Assembly: GCF_012489685.1 (NCBI RefSeq)
Contig: NC_080042.1
Span: forward strand, 49,466,066-49,530,065
DNA: 64,000 nt
Direction of reading: 5' to 3'
From: Lotus japonicus
Taxonomy: Eukaryota > Streptophyta > Magnoliopsida > Fabales > Fabaceae
Both the position numbers and the translations under genes were made by a program. Position 1 is the stretch's first letter; the number at the start of each line of letters is the position of its first letter. Under the pieces are notes generated by a model. It did not search any database. It worked only from the letters and a program-made list of their open reading frames with translations, and was not told the origin of the DNA. Of the stretch, positions 1 through 8,396 are shown one piece after another.

Positions 1-286
1 TAGTTTGTCATCATCAAAAAGGGGGAGATTGTAAGATCAAGTTTTGATCGAGTAGTACAACTCTATGTTTTGATGATTACAAGTTAATCTTTTGATATGA
101 ACAATTGTGGTACTCTAACGTGTTTTTTCTGAGTGTGCTATTTACAGGCTCTGACCTCAACTCAATCTCACACAAATCAGAAGCACTGTGTATAAAGGGT
201 AACCCAAGCAACGCTTTCGCATTCACCATGTTCAGTATGAACAGTGGAAAAGCTTCAGAAGTTCTGAAGCTATACAAACTCTGATG
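1..286 (+). mobile_element. Sirevirus polypurine tract and partial LTR
   Basis: The first 29 bases end in the polypurine tract AAAAAGGGGGAGAT. An LTR beginning TGTAAGATCAAG follows at 30 and is cut by the N gap at 287. The stretch is almost identical to 7150-7440, the polypurine tract and 3' LTR of element A. This context is that of a 3' LTR, yet gag-pol sequence follows the gap, so the two sides may belong to different copies or be misjoined. Confidence 0.85.
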
Positions 287-386
287 NNNNNNNNNNNNNN
301 NNNNNNNNNNNNNNNNNNNNNNNNNNNNNNNNNNNNNNNNNNNNNNNNNNNNNNNNNNNNNNNNNNNNNNNNNNNNNNNNNNNNNN
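287..386. other. assembly gap (100 N)
   Basis: Exactly 100 N, a conventional placeholder for a gap of unknown size. It hides the rest of an LTR and the 5' part of gag. Confidence 0.98.
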
Positions 387-540
387 GACAAGATTATCTA
401 TGTTGCAGATATCCTTGATAGCTCCACTGAAACACCAATCATGGTATCTGGACAGTGGATGCTCGCGTCACATGACGGGAGAAAGGCGTATGTTCCGAGA
501 GCTGAAACTTAAGCCTGGAGGCGAAGTTGGCTTTGGAGGA
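387..540 (+). pseudogene. gag C-terminus overlapping protease start (deleted copy)
   Basis: In frame 387 the sequence reads the end of a Sirevirus gag and stops at 510-512. In the +1 frame, from 442, the same bases encode the aspartic protease active site of copia elements (WYLDSGCSRHMTG, catalytic D-S-G at 451-459) and run on to a GEVGFGG motif at about 523-540. There the normal protease sequence stops abruptly and joins integrase C-terminal sequence in a different frame. The N-terminal gag is lost in the N gap. Element B shows the same frame overlap, so the overlap is original and only the deletion is specific to A. Confidence 0.8.
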
Positions 541-2485
541 TAGATTGCATAAATTTGATCCTAAGTCTTCTAAGTGTCTATTACTCGGTTACTCTGATAG
601 ATCTAAAGGTTTTAGATTTTATAATACTGATGCTAAGACTATTGAAGAATCTATTCATGTTAGATTTGATGATAAGCTTGACTCTGACCAGTCAAAGCTA
701 GTTGAAAAGTTTGCAGATTTAAGCATTAATGTTTCTGACAAAGGCAAAGCTCCAGAGGAAGTTGAGCCAGAGGAAGATGAACCAGAGGAAGAAGCTGGTT
801 CCTCTAACTCACAAACTCTGAAGAAGAGCAGAATCACTGCAGCTCACCCTAAGGAATTGATTCTGGGCAACAAAGATGAACCAGTCAGAACCAGATCTGC
901 CTTCAGACCCTCTGAAGAGACCTTGCTGAGTCTGAAAGGATTGGTGTCCTTAATTGAACCCAAGTCCATAGATAAAGCTCTTCAGGACAAGGAGTGGATT
1001 CTGGCCATGGAAGAAGAATTGAATCAATTTTCCAAGAACGATGTTTGGAGCTTAGTGAAGAAGCCTGAGAATGTCCATGTTATTGGAACGAAATGGGTAT
1101 TCAGAAACAAGCTAAATGAGAAAGGAGATGTAGTCAGAAACAAGGCAAGGCTAGTTGCTCAAGGCTACAGCCAGCAGGAAGGAATAGACTACACTGAAAC
1201 ATTTGCTCCGGTAGCAAGACTGGAGGCAATCAGACTGTTGATCTCCTTCTCAGTAAATCACAACATAGTTCTACATCAGATGGACGTAAAGAGTGCCTTC
1301 CTAAATGGTTATATCTCAGAGGAAGTCTATGTTCATCAACCCCCAGGTTTTGAAGATGAAAAGAAACCAGACCATGTGTTCAAATTGAAGAAATCACTCT
1401 ACGGTCTGAAGCAAGCTCCCAGAGCATGGTATGAGAGACTTAGCTCATTCCTTCTGGAGAATGAGTTTGTAAGGGGTAAAGTAGATACAACTATTTTTTG
1501 CAAGACTTATAAAGATGATATCTTAATTGTGCAAATTTATGTTGATGATATTATATTTGGTTCTGCTAATCAATCTATATGCAAAGAATTTTCTGAGATG
1601 ATGCAGGCTGAATTTGAGATGAGTATGATGGGAGAATTAAAGTACTTTCTGGGAATACAAGTTGATCAAACACCAGAAGGAACATATATCCATCAGAGCA
1701 AGTACACTAAAGAACTTCTGAAGAAGTTCAATATGCTGGAATCTACAGTGGCCAAGACTCCAATGCATCCTACATGCATTTTGGAGAAAGAAGATAAAAG
1801 TGGTAAAATATGTCAGAAGCTCTATCGTGGAATGATAGGTTCACTTCTATACTTAACTGCATCTAGGCCAGACATATTATTTTGTGTTCACTTATGTGCT
1901 CGTTTCCAATCAGATCCAAGGGAAACCCACTTAACTGCTGTTAAGAGGATCCTAAGGTATCTGAAAGGCACCACTAACCTTGGCTTGATGTATAAGAAAA
2001 CATCAGAGTATAAGCTTTCAGGTTATTGTGATGCTGATTATGCTGGAGATAGAACAGAGAGAAAGAGTACTTCTGGAAATTGTCAATTTCTGGGAAGCAA
2101 TCTAGTCTCATGGGCAAGCAAGAGGCAATCAACCATTGCACTATCAACTGCAGAGGCAGAATATATCTCAGCAGCAATATGCAGCACTCAGATGCTCTGG
2201 ATGAAACATCAGCTAGAGGATTATCAGATCCTTGAGAGCAATATCCCAATCTATTGTGATAACACTGCTGCAATCTCATTGAGTAAGAATCCTATCTTGC
2301 ATTCAAGGGCAAAGCACATTGAGGTAAAGTATCACTTTATTAGAGATTATGTACAGAAGGGCGTACTTCTTCTGAAGTTTGTTGATACTGACCATCAATG
2401 GGCAGATATCTTTACAAAGCCCTTAGCAGAGGATAGATTTAATTTTATTCTGAAAAATCTAAACATGGACTTTTGTCCAGAGTGA
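539..2485 (+). pseudogene. copia pol: integrase tail, reverse transcriptase, RNase H (5' deleted)
   Basis: The frame is open for about 650 codons but has no natural start, because it begins at a deletion junction near 536-542. The first ~50 residues are the integrase C-terminal/linker region ([20 protein letters not shown]). The RVT_2-type reverse transcriptase follows, with [15 protein letters not shown], the KSAFLNG and [14 protein letters not shown] motifs and the catalytic YVDDIIFGS. RNase H comes last, with [14 protein letters not shown] and STAEAEY motifs and the terminal [10 protein letters not shown] block. Polymerase and RNase H look intact, whereas the protease remainder, the pre-integrase zinc finger and the integrase core are absent. 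Copy A' at 62099-64000 is nearly identical over the shared part. The product would act in virus-like particles if supplied in a polyprotein. Confidence 0.9.
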
Positions 2486-2928
2486 AGATGGATCAGAACC
2501 TCTGACTATGATACTTCTTGATCAGAAGATGTCTAGTCCAGAAGGTAACTCAATCAGAGTGTGTGTGCCCACTGGTACTGACTCTGAAGCTGAGACAACA
2601 ACACGTGTGTCAGAATTTATGATGCATAATTGCTTGTGCCCGTGTGACAGTCTGTTATGATTGCGTGTAGATATGCTTATCTCCTGTGTGTGATTGTGTA
2701 TTTTACTGTTACTATCTATCTTTAATTTTCAACCGTTGATCTTAAAGTGCTTTTTGAATCAACAACGGTTATTTGATAAAACCCACTATACACACACGTT
2801 CTCGTTCACTTCCGGTTTTCACTCTCGCACTCTCTGCTTTTCAAAACCGCCTCTTTCTTGATTTCTCTCTCGATCTCTCTTCATCCTTCAAACTTCATCT
2901 TCTACCTCAAACCTTCAACCTCTTCAAA
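2486..2928 (+). promoter_or_regulatory. pol to envelope-like spacer with candidate internal promoter
   Basis: This 443-bp spacer has no ORF. It holds an inverted pair of AACGG-type motifs (AACCGTTGATC at 2731, CAACGGTT near 2763), then ATAAAACCCACTATACACAC at 2776-2795 and a CT-rich leader of about 130 bases up to the ATG at 2929. The same block occurs, diverged, in front of element B's envelope-like gene (about 12820-12890, minus) and in A' (about 61790-61855). AACGG cores resemble plant MYB/mitosis-specific activator sites. That it is a promoter is inferred. Confidence 0.5.
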
Positions 2929-5787
2929 ATGGTGAGACAAACCAGAAGATCTACTGCAGATGCACCTCAGTTCCCTCACATGGTAGTTGGTTTGGCAACG
3001 GGTCAAAGGGGCTCTGAGAACCCGGCACAAGAACAAGTTCAAGCTCAAGAGCAGATTGTTCCAATTGCAGAACGGGGCTGTGCCGTTCACTGCGTATTTG
3101 CTCCTGAGGAACTCCAAGTCCTGGCAGAATGGAGATTCGACCTCGACAACCTGGCTGCAAATGGGTTTGATCTTCGTCCTGAAGTCCAAGCTCAAGGTTG
3201 GGGAAATTACTTCAACCGACTTCAAGGACCGGTGTATGAGAAGCTGGTCAAGGAATTCTGGAAGCACGCCGACTGCGATGATACTCAAGTGGTTTCTCAC
3301 ATTCTTGGAAGAAAGATCATCATCACTGAGAAGTCATTCGTGAATCTGCTAGGTGCAGACACTGCTTATGGGTATCGGTTCCAATTCACTGAGTCAAAGC
3401 TGAAACCCAGCACCAAAGACAAAATCAACCAGGCCCTGTACACCACTTTCAAACCGGGCAAGACAAGTTACAAGGTGATGGACCTTCACCCCAAACTCAG
3501 GATCTGGCACAAGATCCTGCTCAACTGCATAAACCAGAGACCGAAGGGCAGTTCTCCAGACTACATCAACTTCAACCAGAAGGTGATGTTGTTCTTCATC
3601 CAAGATCAGGAGAAGATCTGCCTTCCCTACTTCCTGTTCTCCTACTTGAAGGAATGCATCCGGAAGTCTCGCACCACCGCCTCCATCAAGTCAGCAATCA
3701 AGTATATCCCCTTTGGGAGACTGCTGTCTGATCTCTTCATTGAGAGTGGCCTCATTCAAGACCTGATCAATGCTGGTTGCACAGAGGACTTGAGCACAAT
3801 TGTCAGCGATGTCTTCACTGCCAACTCTCTGAAGAAGATGGGTTTGGTCCAGAAGAAGGTTGCTCCTGCTCATGAAGACACATCTTCTGAGATCAGAAGC
3901 AGACGGATGCCTCTGAATGACTACCCACTGTGGACTCAAGCAGATAATCCTGAAGCCATCAGATGCTATGTTGAAGACCTCAGGGCTCAAGGATTCGAGA
4001 TTGATCTTGATGATTTCTTCAGCAGACTGCCGCCAGCTCCAGAGTTTCCTTCTCCTCCCAAGAAGAAAGCTCAGAGGAAGATGGTTCTGGAAGAATCCTC
4101 TGAAGAATCTGATGTCCCTCTGGTCAAGAAGACAAAGAGAAAGCCTGATGATGGTGATGATAGTGATAGTGAGGATGGTCCTCCAAAGAAGAAGCAGAAG
4201 AAGGTCAGAATCGTGGTGAAGCCTACTCGGGTGGAACCAGCTGCTGCAGTGGTCAGAAGGACTGAACCTCCTGCCAGAGTGACTCGATCATCAGCACATT
4301 CAAGTAAGCCTGCACTTGCTTCTGATGATGATTTGAATTTATTTGATGCACTTCCCATTTCTGCCTTGCTTCAACACTCCTCAAATCCCCTCACTCCTAT
4401 TCCTGAATCCCAGCCAGCCGCACAAACCACCTCTCCACCACATTCCCCAAGATCTTCCTTCTTTCAACCTTCTCCTACCGAAGCACCTCTCTGGAATTTG
4501 CTTCAGAACCAACCCTCTAGGTCAGAAGATCCAACCTCTCTCCTTACCATTCCGTACGACCCATTATCTTCTGAACCCATCATCCATGACCAACCCGAGC
4601 CCAACCAAACAGAACCACAACCCAGAACGTCTGATCACTCTGCTCCCAGAGCATCAGCACGTCCTGCTGTCAGAACCACGGATACAGACTCTTCAACAGC
4701 CTTTACACCTGTATCCTTCCCAATCAATGTTGTTGATTCTTCTCCCTCCAATAACTCTGAATCAATTAGAAAATTCATGGAGGTTAGAAAAGAGAAGGTG
4801 TCTGCCTTGGAAGAGTATTACCTTACCTGTCCAAGCCCTAGGAGATATCCTGGCCCTAGACCTGAACGTCTAGTTGACCCAGATGAACCTATCTTGGCCA
4901 ATCCCTTACAAGAGGCAGACCCCTTAGTTCAACAAGCTCACCCTGTCCCTGACCAACAAGAGCCCATTCAACCAGACCCTGAACCCGAACAATCAGTGTC
5001 TAACCAATCCTCGGTTAGATCACCTCACCCTCTGGTTGAAACTTCAGACCCTCACCGTGGAACCTCTGAACCCAATGCTCCCATGATTAACATTGGTTCT
5101 CCACAAGGTGCCTCTGAAGCTCATAGCAGCAATCACCCAGCCTCTCCTGCACCCAACCTCTCCATAATTCCCTATACTCACCTTCAACCCACATCTCTCT
5201 CTGAGTGCATCAATATCTTCTATCATGAAGCCTCCTTGAGGCTCCGCAATGTGCACGGTCAGACTGACCTCAGTGAGAATGCTGAAAATGTGGCTGATGA
5301 GTGGAACAATCTGAGCACTTGGCTAGTGGCTCAAGTTCCGATTATGATGCAGCTCCTGCATGCAGAGGGCAGTCAGAGCATTGAGGCTGCAAAGCAAAGG
5401 TTTGCTAGAAGGGTGGCTCTTCATGAACAAGAACAGAGAAATAAGCTTCTTGAAGCTATTGAAGAAGCCAAGAGAAAGAAAGAACAAGCAGAAGAAGCTG
5501 CACGTCAAGCAGCAGCTCAAGCTGAACAAGCCAGACTTGAGGCAGAGCGACTTGAAGCTGAGGCTGAAGCTCTTAGATGCCAAGCACTTGCACCAGTTGT
5601 GTTTACTCCTGCTGCTTCTGCTTCCATTCCAGATCCTCAAACTGCTCAGAATGTTCCTTCCAGTTCTACTCAGACAAGCTCATCCAGACTCGACATCATG
5701 GAACAACGTCTTGACACTCATGAATCCATGCAGATTGAGATGAAGCACATGATGATGGAACTTCTGCGACGCACTGACAAACCTTAG
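2929..5787 (+). CDS. Sirevirus envelope-like protein (putative plant transposon protein domain)
   Basis: I chose the ATG at 2929 (MVRQTRRSTADAP), giving 952 residues. The frame is open upstream to 2773 but only from a TTG, through a CT-rich leader-like stretch. Residues ~55-330 match the family annotated as putative plant transposon protein or envelope-like in legume SIRE elements (motifs such as LDNLAANGFDLRPEVQAQGW, GWGNYFNRL and YIPFGRLLSDL). The middle is acidic/basic, with NLS-like PKKKQKKVR. A long Pro/Ser/Glu-rich region follows, and then a coiled coil of about 60 residues (KLLEAIEEAKRKKEQAEEAA). I see no signal peptide or clear membrane segment, so the envelope name is historical and the role unknown. 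The gene is intact here and in A', but broken in B. It converges with the antisense ORF at 5987-6379. Confidence 0.88.
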   Translation: MVRQTRRSTADAPQFPHMVVGLATGQRGSENPAQEQVQAQEQIVPIAERGCAVHCVFAPEELQVLAEWRFDLDNLAANGFDLRPEVQAQGWGNYFNRLQGPVYEKLVKEFWKHADCDDTQVVSHILGRKIIITEKSFVNLLGADTAYGYRFQFTESKLKPSTKDKINQALYTTFKPGKTSYKVMDLHPKLRIWHKILLNCINQRPKGSSPDYINFNQKVMLFFIQDQEKICLPYFLFSYLKECIRKSRTTASIKSAIKYIPFGRLLSDLFIESGLIQDLINAGCTEDLSTIVSDVFTANSLKKMGLVQKKVAPAHEDTSSEIRSRRMPLNDYPLWTQADNPEAIRCYVEDLRAQGFEIDLDDFFSRLPPAPEFPSPPKKKAQRKMVLEESSEESDVPLVKKTKRKPDDGDDSDSEDGPPKKKQKKVRIVVKPTRVEPAAAVVRRTEPPARVTRSSAHSSKPALASDDDLNLFDALPISALLQHSSNPLTPIPESQPAAQTTSPPHSPRSSFFQPSPTEAPLWNLLQNQPSRSEDPTSLLTIPYDPLSSEPIIHDQPEPNQTEPQPRTSDHSAPRASARPAVRTTDTDSSTAFTPVSFPINVVDSSPSNNSESIRKFMEVRKEKVSALEEYYLTCPSPRRYPGPRPERLVDPDEPILANPLQEADPLVQQAHPVPDQQEPIQPDPEPEQSVSNQSSVRSPHPLVETSDPHRGTSEPNAPMINIGSPQGASEAHSSNHPASPAPNLSIIPYTHLQPTSLSECINIFYHEASLRLRNVHGQTDLSENAENVADEWNNLSTWLVAQVPIMMQLLHAEGSQSIEAAKQRFARRVALHEQEQRNKLLEAIEEAKRKKEQAEEAARQAAAQAEQARLEAERLEAEAEALRCQALAPVVFTPAASASIPDPQTAQNVPSSSTQTSSSRLDIMEQRLDTHESMQIEMKHMMMELLRRTDKP

Positions 5788-5986
5788 TTTTAGGATCTCT
5801 TCTTTTTCTTCTTTTTCGTTACCTTTGTTTTCCTTTGTTAAACTCTGTTTCTTTTATTTATTTATTCTCTTTTGTTCGTTTGTGATTATATATGCATAAC
5901 TATATACTTATGTCACATATGTTTGCTAAACTCGTTTTATTCATAATTGTTTTGTGTTTACATCATATTTCTTTCCATCATATAAT
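5788..5986. terminator. shared 3' intergenic region of convergent ORFs
   Basis: These 199 bases lie between two convergent stop codons. On the minus strand they contain overlapping AATAAA signals (plus-strand TTTATTTATTTATT near 5853-5868), about 120-130 bases past the antisense stop. The plus strand is T-rich, but I see no canonical AATAAA for the envelope-like gene. Confidence 0.4.
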
Positions 5987-6379
5987 CTAGAATGGAGGAT
6001 CTCTCCTCATTCTTCTGCACTCCTGGCGCTGCTCTGACCTATCCTTCTCCAGACGCTCCAGTACATGCTGGATGTTGCTGAGCTTGATCTTTAGCTCATC
6101 CCTCTCTAGAATCTCTTCTGAAGTCATGAGCTTCTCTTCCAAACTCTCTTTCTCTTCCAGCAGCTTGAGTTCAAGCCGGCTGAGTTCTTGCACCCTTTCC
6201 ACGAAGGCAAGAAATTCCTTCAGGTCTCTCTCCAACTCTGGACGCAGGTCCTCTTCCAGCAGTGTCCGTGTTAGCTCCGCGATGGTCGTTGTACCCTCTG
6301 GATGCCTAATGTTCAGGAACAAGTCCTCTTCAAAGGCCTTCTTCCTCAGCTCTTCTAGTGCTACGTTGTATGATGCCAT
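5987..6379 (-). CDS. antisense coiled-coil ORF of Sirevirus A
   Basis: The ORF encodes 130 residues starting MASYNVALEELRKK on the strand opposite to gag-pol. The protein is very rich in Glu, Leu, Lys and Arg, with heptad-like spacing over residues ~45-120 (LKLLEEKESLEEKL, LERLEKDRSEQRQECR). This suggests a coiled coil or helical bundle. No catalytic motif, signal peptide or membrane segment is visible, and I do not recognise the family. A TATA box lies 52-61 bases upstream of the ATG and AATAAA signals lie downstream, so it looks like a self-contained transcription unit convergent with the envelope-like gene. The same ORF at 58200-58592 in copy A' is also intact, with three residue differences. 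Its function is unknown; a partner or regulator of the envelope-like protein is only a guess. Confidence 0.72.
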   Translation of the reverse strand: MASYNVALEELRKKAFEEDLFLNIRHPEGTTTIAELTRTLLEEDLRPELERDLKEFLAFVERVQELSRLELKLLEEKESLEEKLMTSEEILERDELKIKLSNIQHVLERLEKDRSEQRQECRRMRRDPPF

Positions 6380-6430
6380 TTTTTTTACTGAAAATTATTC
6401 GAGGTGTGAAGCTTACCTTTCTCTCCAACG

Positions 6431-6440
6431 CTTTTTATAG
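6431..6440 (-). promoter_or_regulatory. TATA box of the antisense ORF
   Basis: On the minus strand the sequence reads CTATAAAAAG, 52-61 bases before the ATG at 6379. The matching position in A' reads CTATATAAAG (58141-58150), still a good TATA box although the bases differ. Confidence 0.6.
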
Positions 6441-6626
6441 GCTTCACTTTCTCTCTGAAAGTTAATGCTCTTACAGTTTCTCGAGGTTAAGTTCTTGGTA
6501 ACTGACCCTTCTATTTACTCACTTGACCGGTGGTAAACGTTCATCCCTTGCATTAACTCTTCTATTTATTTTCGCCTAACTCTGATTCTTACATCGTTTT
6601 CATTTTCTTTAAACTTAGACCTTCTC

Positions 6627-7181
6627 TAAGGGGGAGTACCTTGTACTTCAAGCTAAGTTTTTCACACCCCAAGCTTTTTGCTTATGACAAAAAGGGGGAG
6701 TAAACCCAGTTTTTGATTTGTAAGATGTGTTAGTGTGACTTATTTTTCTTTTGGAGATTTTAAGAGTTCCACCTTCATGACCATAGATGTGTCACTGGGC
6801 AAATACAAGGAATACATTTCACTTCTTCTGAAGTGATTCTAAGTTGACTCTGATACTCAAGACTCTGATACCTTGTCCATGACTCTGATCACTTATGCGC
6901 TCTGATTATTCGTTTTTCATCTATGTCATAAGCTTTTCACTCTGAACTCTTATATTTTTTAGCTCAGAATCTAGACTTTACTAACGTTTTCATCAAGTAT
7001 TAGATTCAGGGGGAGCTAAGCTCAGAATCAAGCAGTGACTTGAATTCAGAATGAGCAAGATAAACTATTCACATCAGGATAAGTCTTATTCTATATCTCT
7101 AAACTCTGAGTGAATTCAGTTTAATGTTTAAGAATTGTTCATCAAAAATCTTAGTTTTGTCATCATCAAAAAGGGGGAGAT
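6627..7181 (+). promoter_or_regulatory. multiplicate polypurine tracts before the 3' LTR
   Basis: Four purine runs of the same type occur: TAAGGGGGAG (~6627), AAAAAGGGGGAG (~6689), CAGGGGGAG (~7007) and AAAAAGGGGGAGAT (7168-7181), the last touching the LTR. Repeated polypurine tracts upstream of the 3' LTR are a described hallmark of Sireviruses. They prime plus-strand DNA synthesis. The rest of 6441-7181 is non-coding and rich in CTCTGA/TCAGA motifs. Confidence 0.75.
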
Positions 7182-8396
7182 TGTAAGATCAAGTTTTGAT
7201 CGAGTAGTACAACTCTATGTTTTGATGATTACAAGTTAATCTTTTGATATGAACAATTGTGGTACTCTAACGTGTTTTTCTGAGTGTGCTATTTACAGGC
7301 TCTGACCTCAACTCAATCTCACACAAATCAGAAGCACTGTGTATAAAGGGTAACCCAAGCAACGCTTTCGCATTCACCATGTTCAGTATGAACAGTGGAA
7401 AAGCTTCAGAAGTTCTGAAGCTATACAAACTCTGATGTGGACTCAGTCGCTAGAAGCTCTGAAGATCCAGAAGTTCTGATAACCAAGAAACACTGAAGGT
7501 TCAGATGTTCTGATGGTGTAGAAGACTCTGAAGATCCAGAAGCTGAATAGTGGAAACTCTGAAGTCCAGAAGCAAGAAACTCTGAAGGCCATGTTCTTCC
7601 CTCTGAGTTCAGAATCAGAAGATACAATGGTCAGAGGATCTGTGCTTTCCCTCTGACTCTGATCAACCGGCTTCACAAGTTCCAATATGAAGTATTCCCC
7701 TGATCAGAAGTCTCCTAGGTTAAAAGGTCAAGTCGCTATCCAAGTACAAAAGCAAGTGTACCTTCCTGACGACCTACCTAACGTTCTCAGCCACAGCAGA
7801 AGCTGGATTTTCCAGAACTGCCCTCCAACGGTAGCATTTCCCATGCAACGCTCAACCCTAATCCTTGGAGTATATATAGAGGCTGAAGATTGAAAGAAGC
7901 GGCTAGAAAGAAGAAGTAATACACACGCGCAAGACATATTCAAAATATTCTAAGCTTTCTTTCATCTGAAATTCATTGTGTTTACTATTAGCTTTTTAGA
8001 AGCAAATCTCTTGTAAACAATTCTTTGATAAACAGTTTGTTTAGTTCCTTTAGGAGATCAAGGTTGATCGGATCCTAGAGAAGACTAAGATAGTGAATCT
8101 TAGTGTGAGCTAAGTCAGTGTAATTGTTAGTCACTTGTAGGTTTCAAGTGCAGTTGTAACTCTTACCTGATTAGTGGATTGCCTTCATTCTAAGAAGGAA
8201 GAAATCACCTTAACGGGTGGACTGGAGTAGCTTGAGTGATTTATCAAGTGAACCAGGATAAAATCCTTGTGTGCTTTTCTATCTCTTATCTTTAGCACTT
8301 AAGTTCTCGAAAGATTTGTCGAAATCTTTAAGGTGGAAGTTTTGTTCTGAAAACGTTATTCAAACCCCCCCCTTTCTACCGTTTTTCATACCTTCA
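7182..8396 (+). repeat. 3' LTR of Sirevirus A
   Basis: This 1215-bp LTR begins TGTAAGATCAAG and ends CATACCTTCA. A TATA box (TATATATAGA) sits at 7871-7880. The U3 is dense in CAGAAG/TCTGAA motifs and contains a perfect palindrome AGCTTCAGAA-G-TTCTGAAGCT near 7404. A C-homopolymer lies about 30 bases before the end. It is close to the LTR of A' (56320-57532) and solo LTR S1. Confidence 0.93.
7871..7880 (+). promoter_or_regulatory. LTR TATA box
   Basis: TATATATAGA inside the LTR is the likely core promoter for the genomic transcript. Equivalents occur at 56835-56844 in A' and at about 23705 in B's 5' LTR. Confidence 0.7.

Larger units (their letters stand above)
387..8396 (+). mobile_element. 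Sirevirus A (Ty1/copia, SIRE type), 5' end in gap
   Basis: Order on the plus strand: gag end, protease fragment, integrase tail, reverse transcriptase, RNase H, envelope-like ORF, antisense ORF, repeated polypurine tracts, 3' LTR. This order, with an envelope-like ORF after pol and multiplicate polypurine tracts, fits the Sirevirus (SIRE/Maximus) lineage. The 3' LTR ends ...ACCTTCA at 8396, directly inside the envelope-like gene of element B, so A inserted into B. The 5' LTR and the other target-site copy are not visible. An internal deletion removed most of protease and integrase, so this copy cannot encode a complete pol. Confidence 0.93.

Noticed and set aside
2773..2928. N-terminal extension of the envelope-like ORF to 1004 residues
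   Set aside because: The extension begins at a TTG and runs through a CT-rich leader-like region. The ATG at 2929 (and 61655 in A') is the likelier start.
2930..5787. True retroviral envelope glycoprotein
   Set aside because: No signal peptide, membrane anchor or N-glycosylation-rich ectodomain is evident, and basic NLS-like clusters are present. Envelope-like is kept only as a family label.
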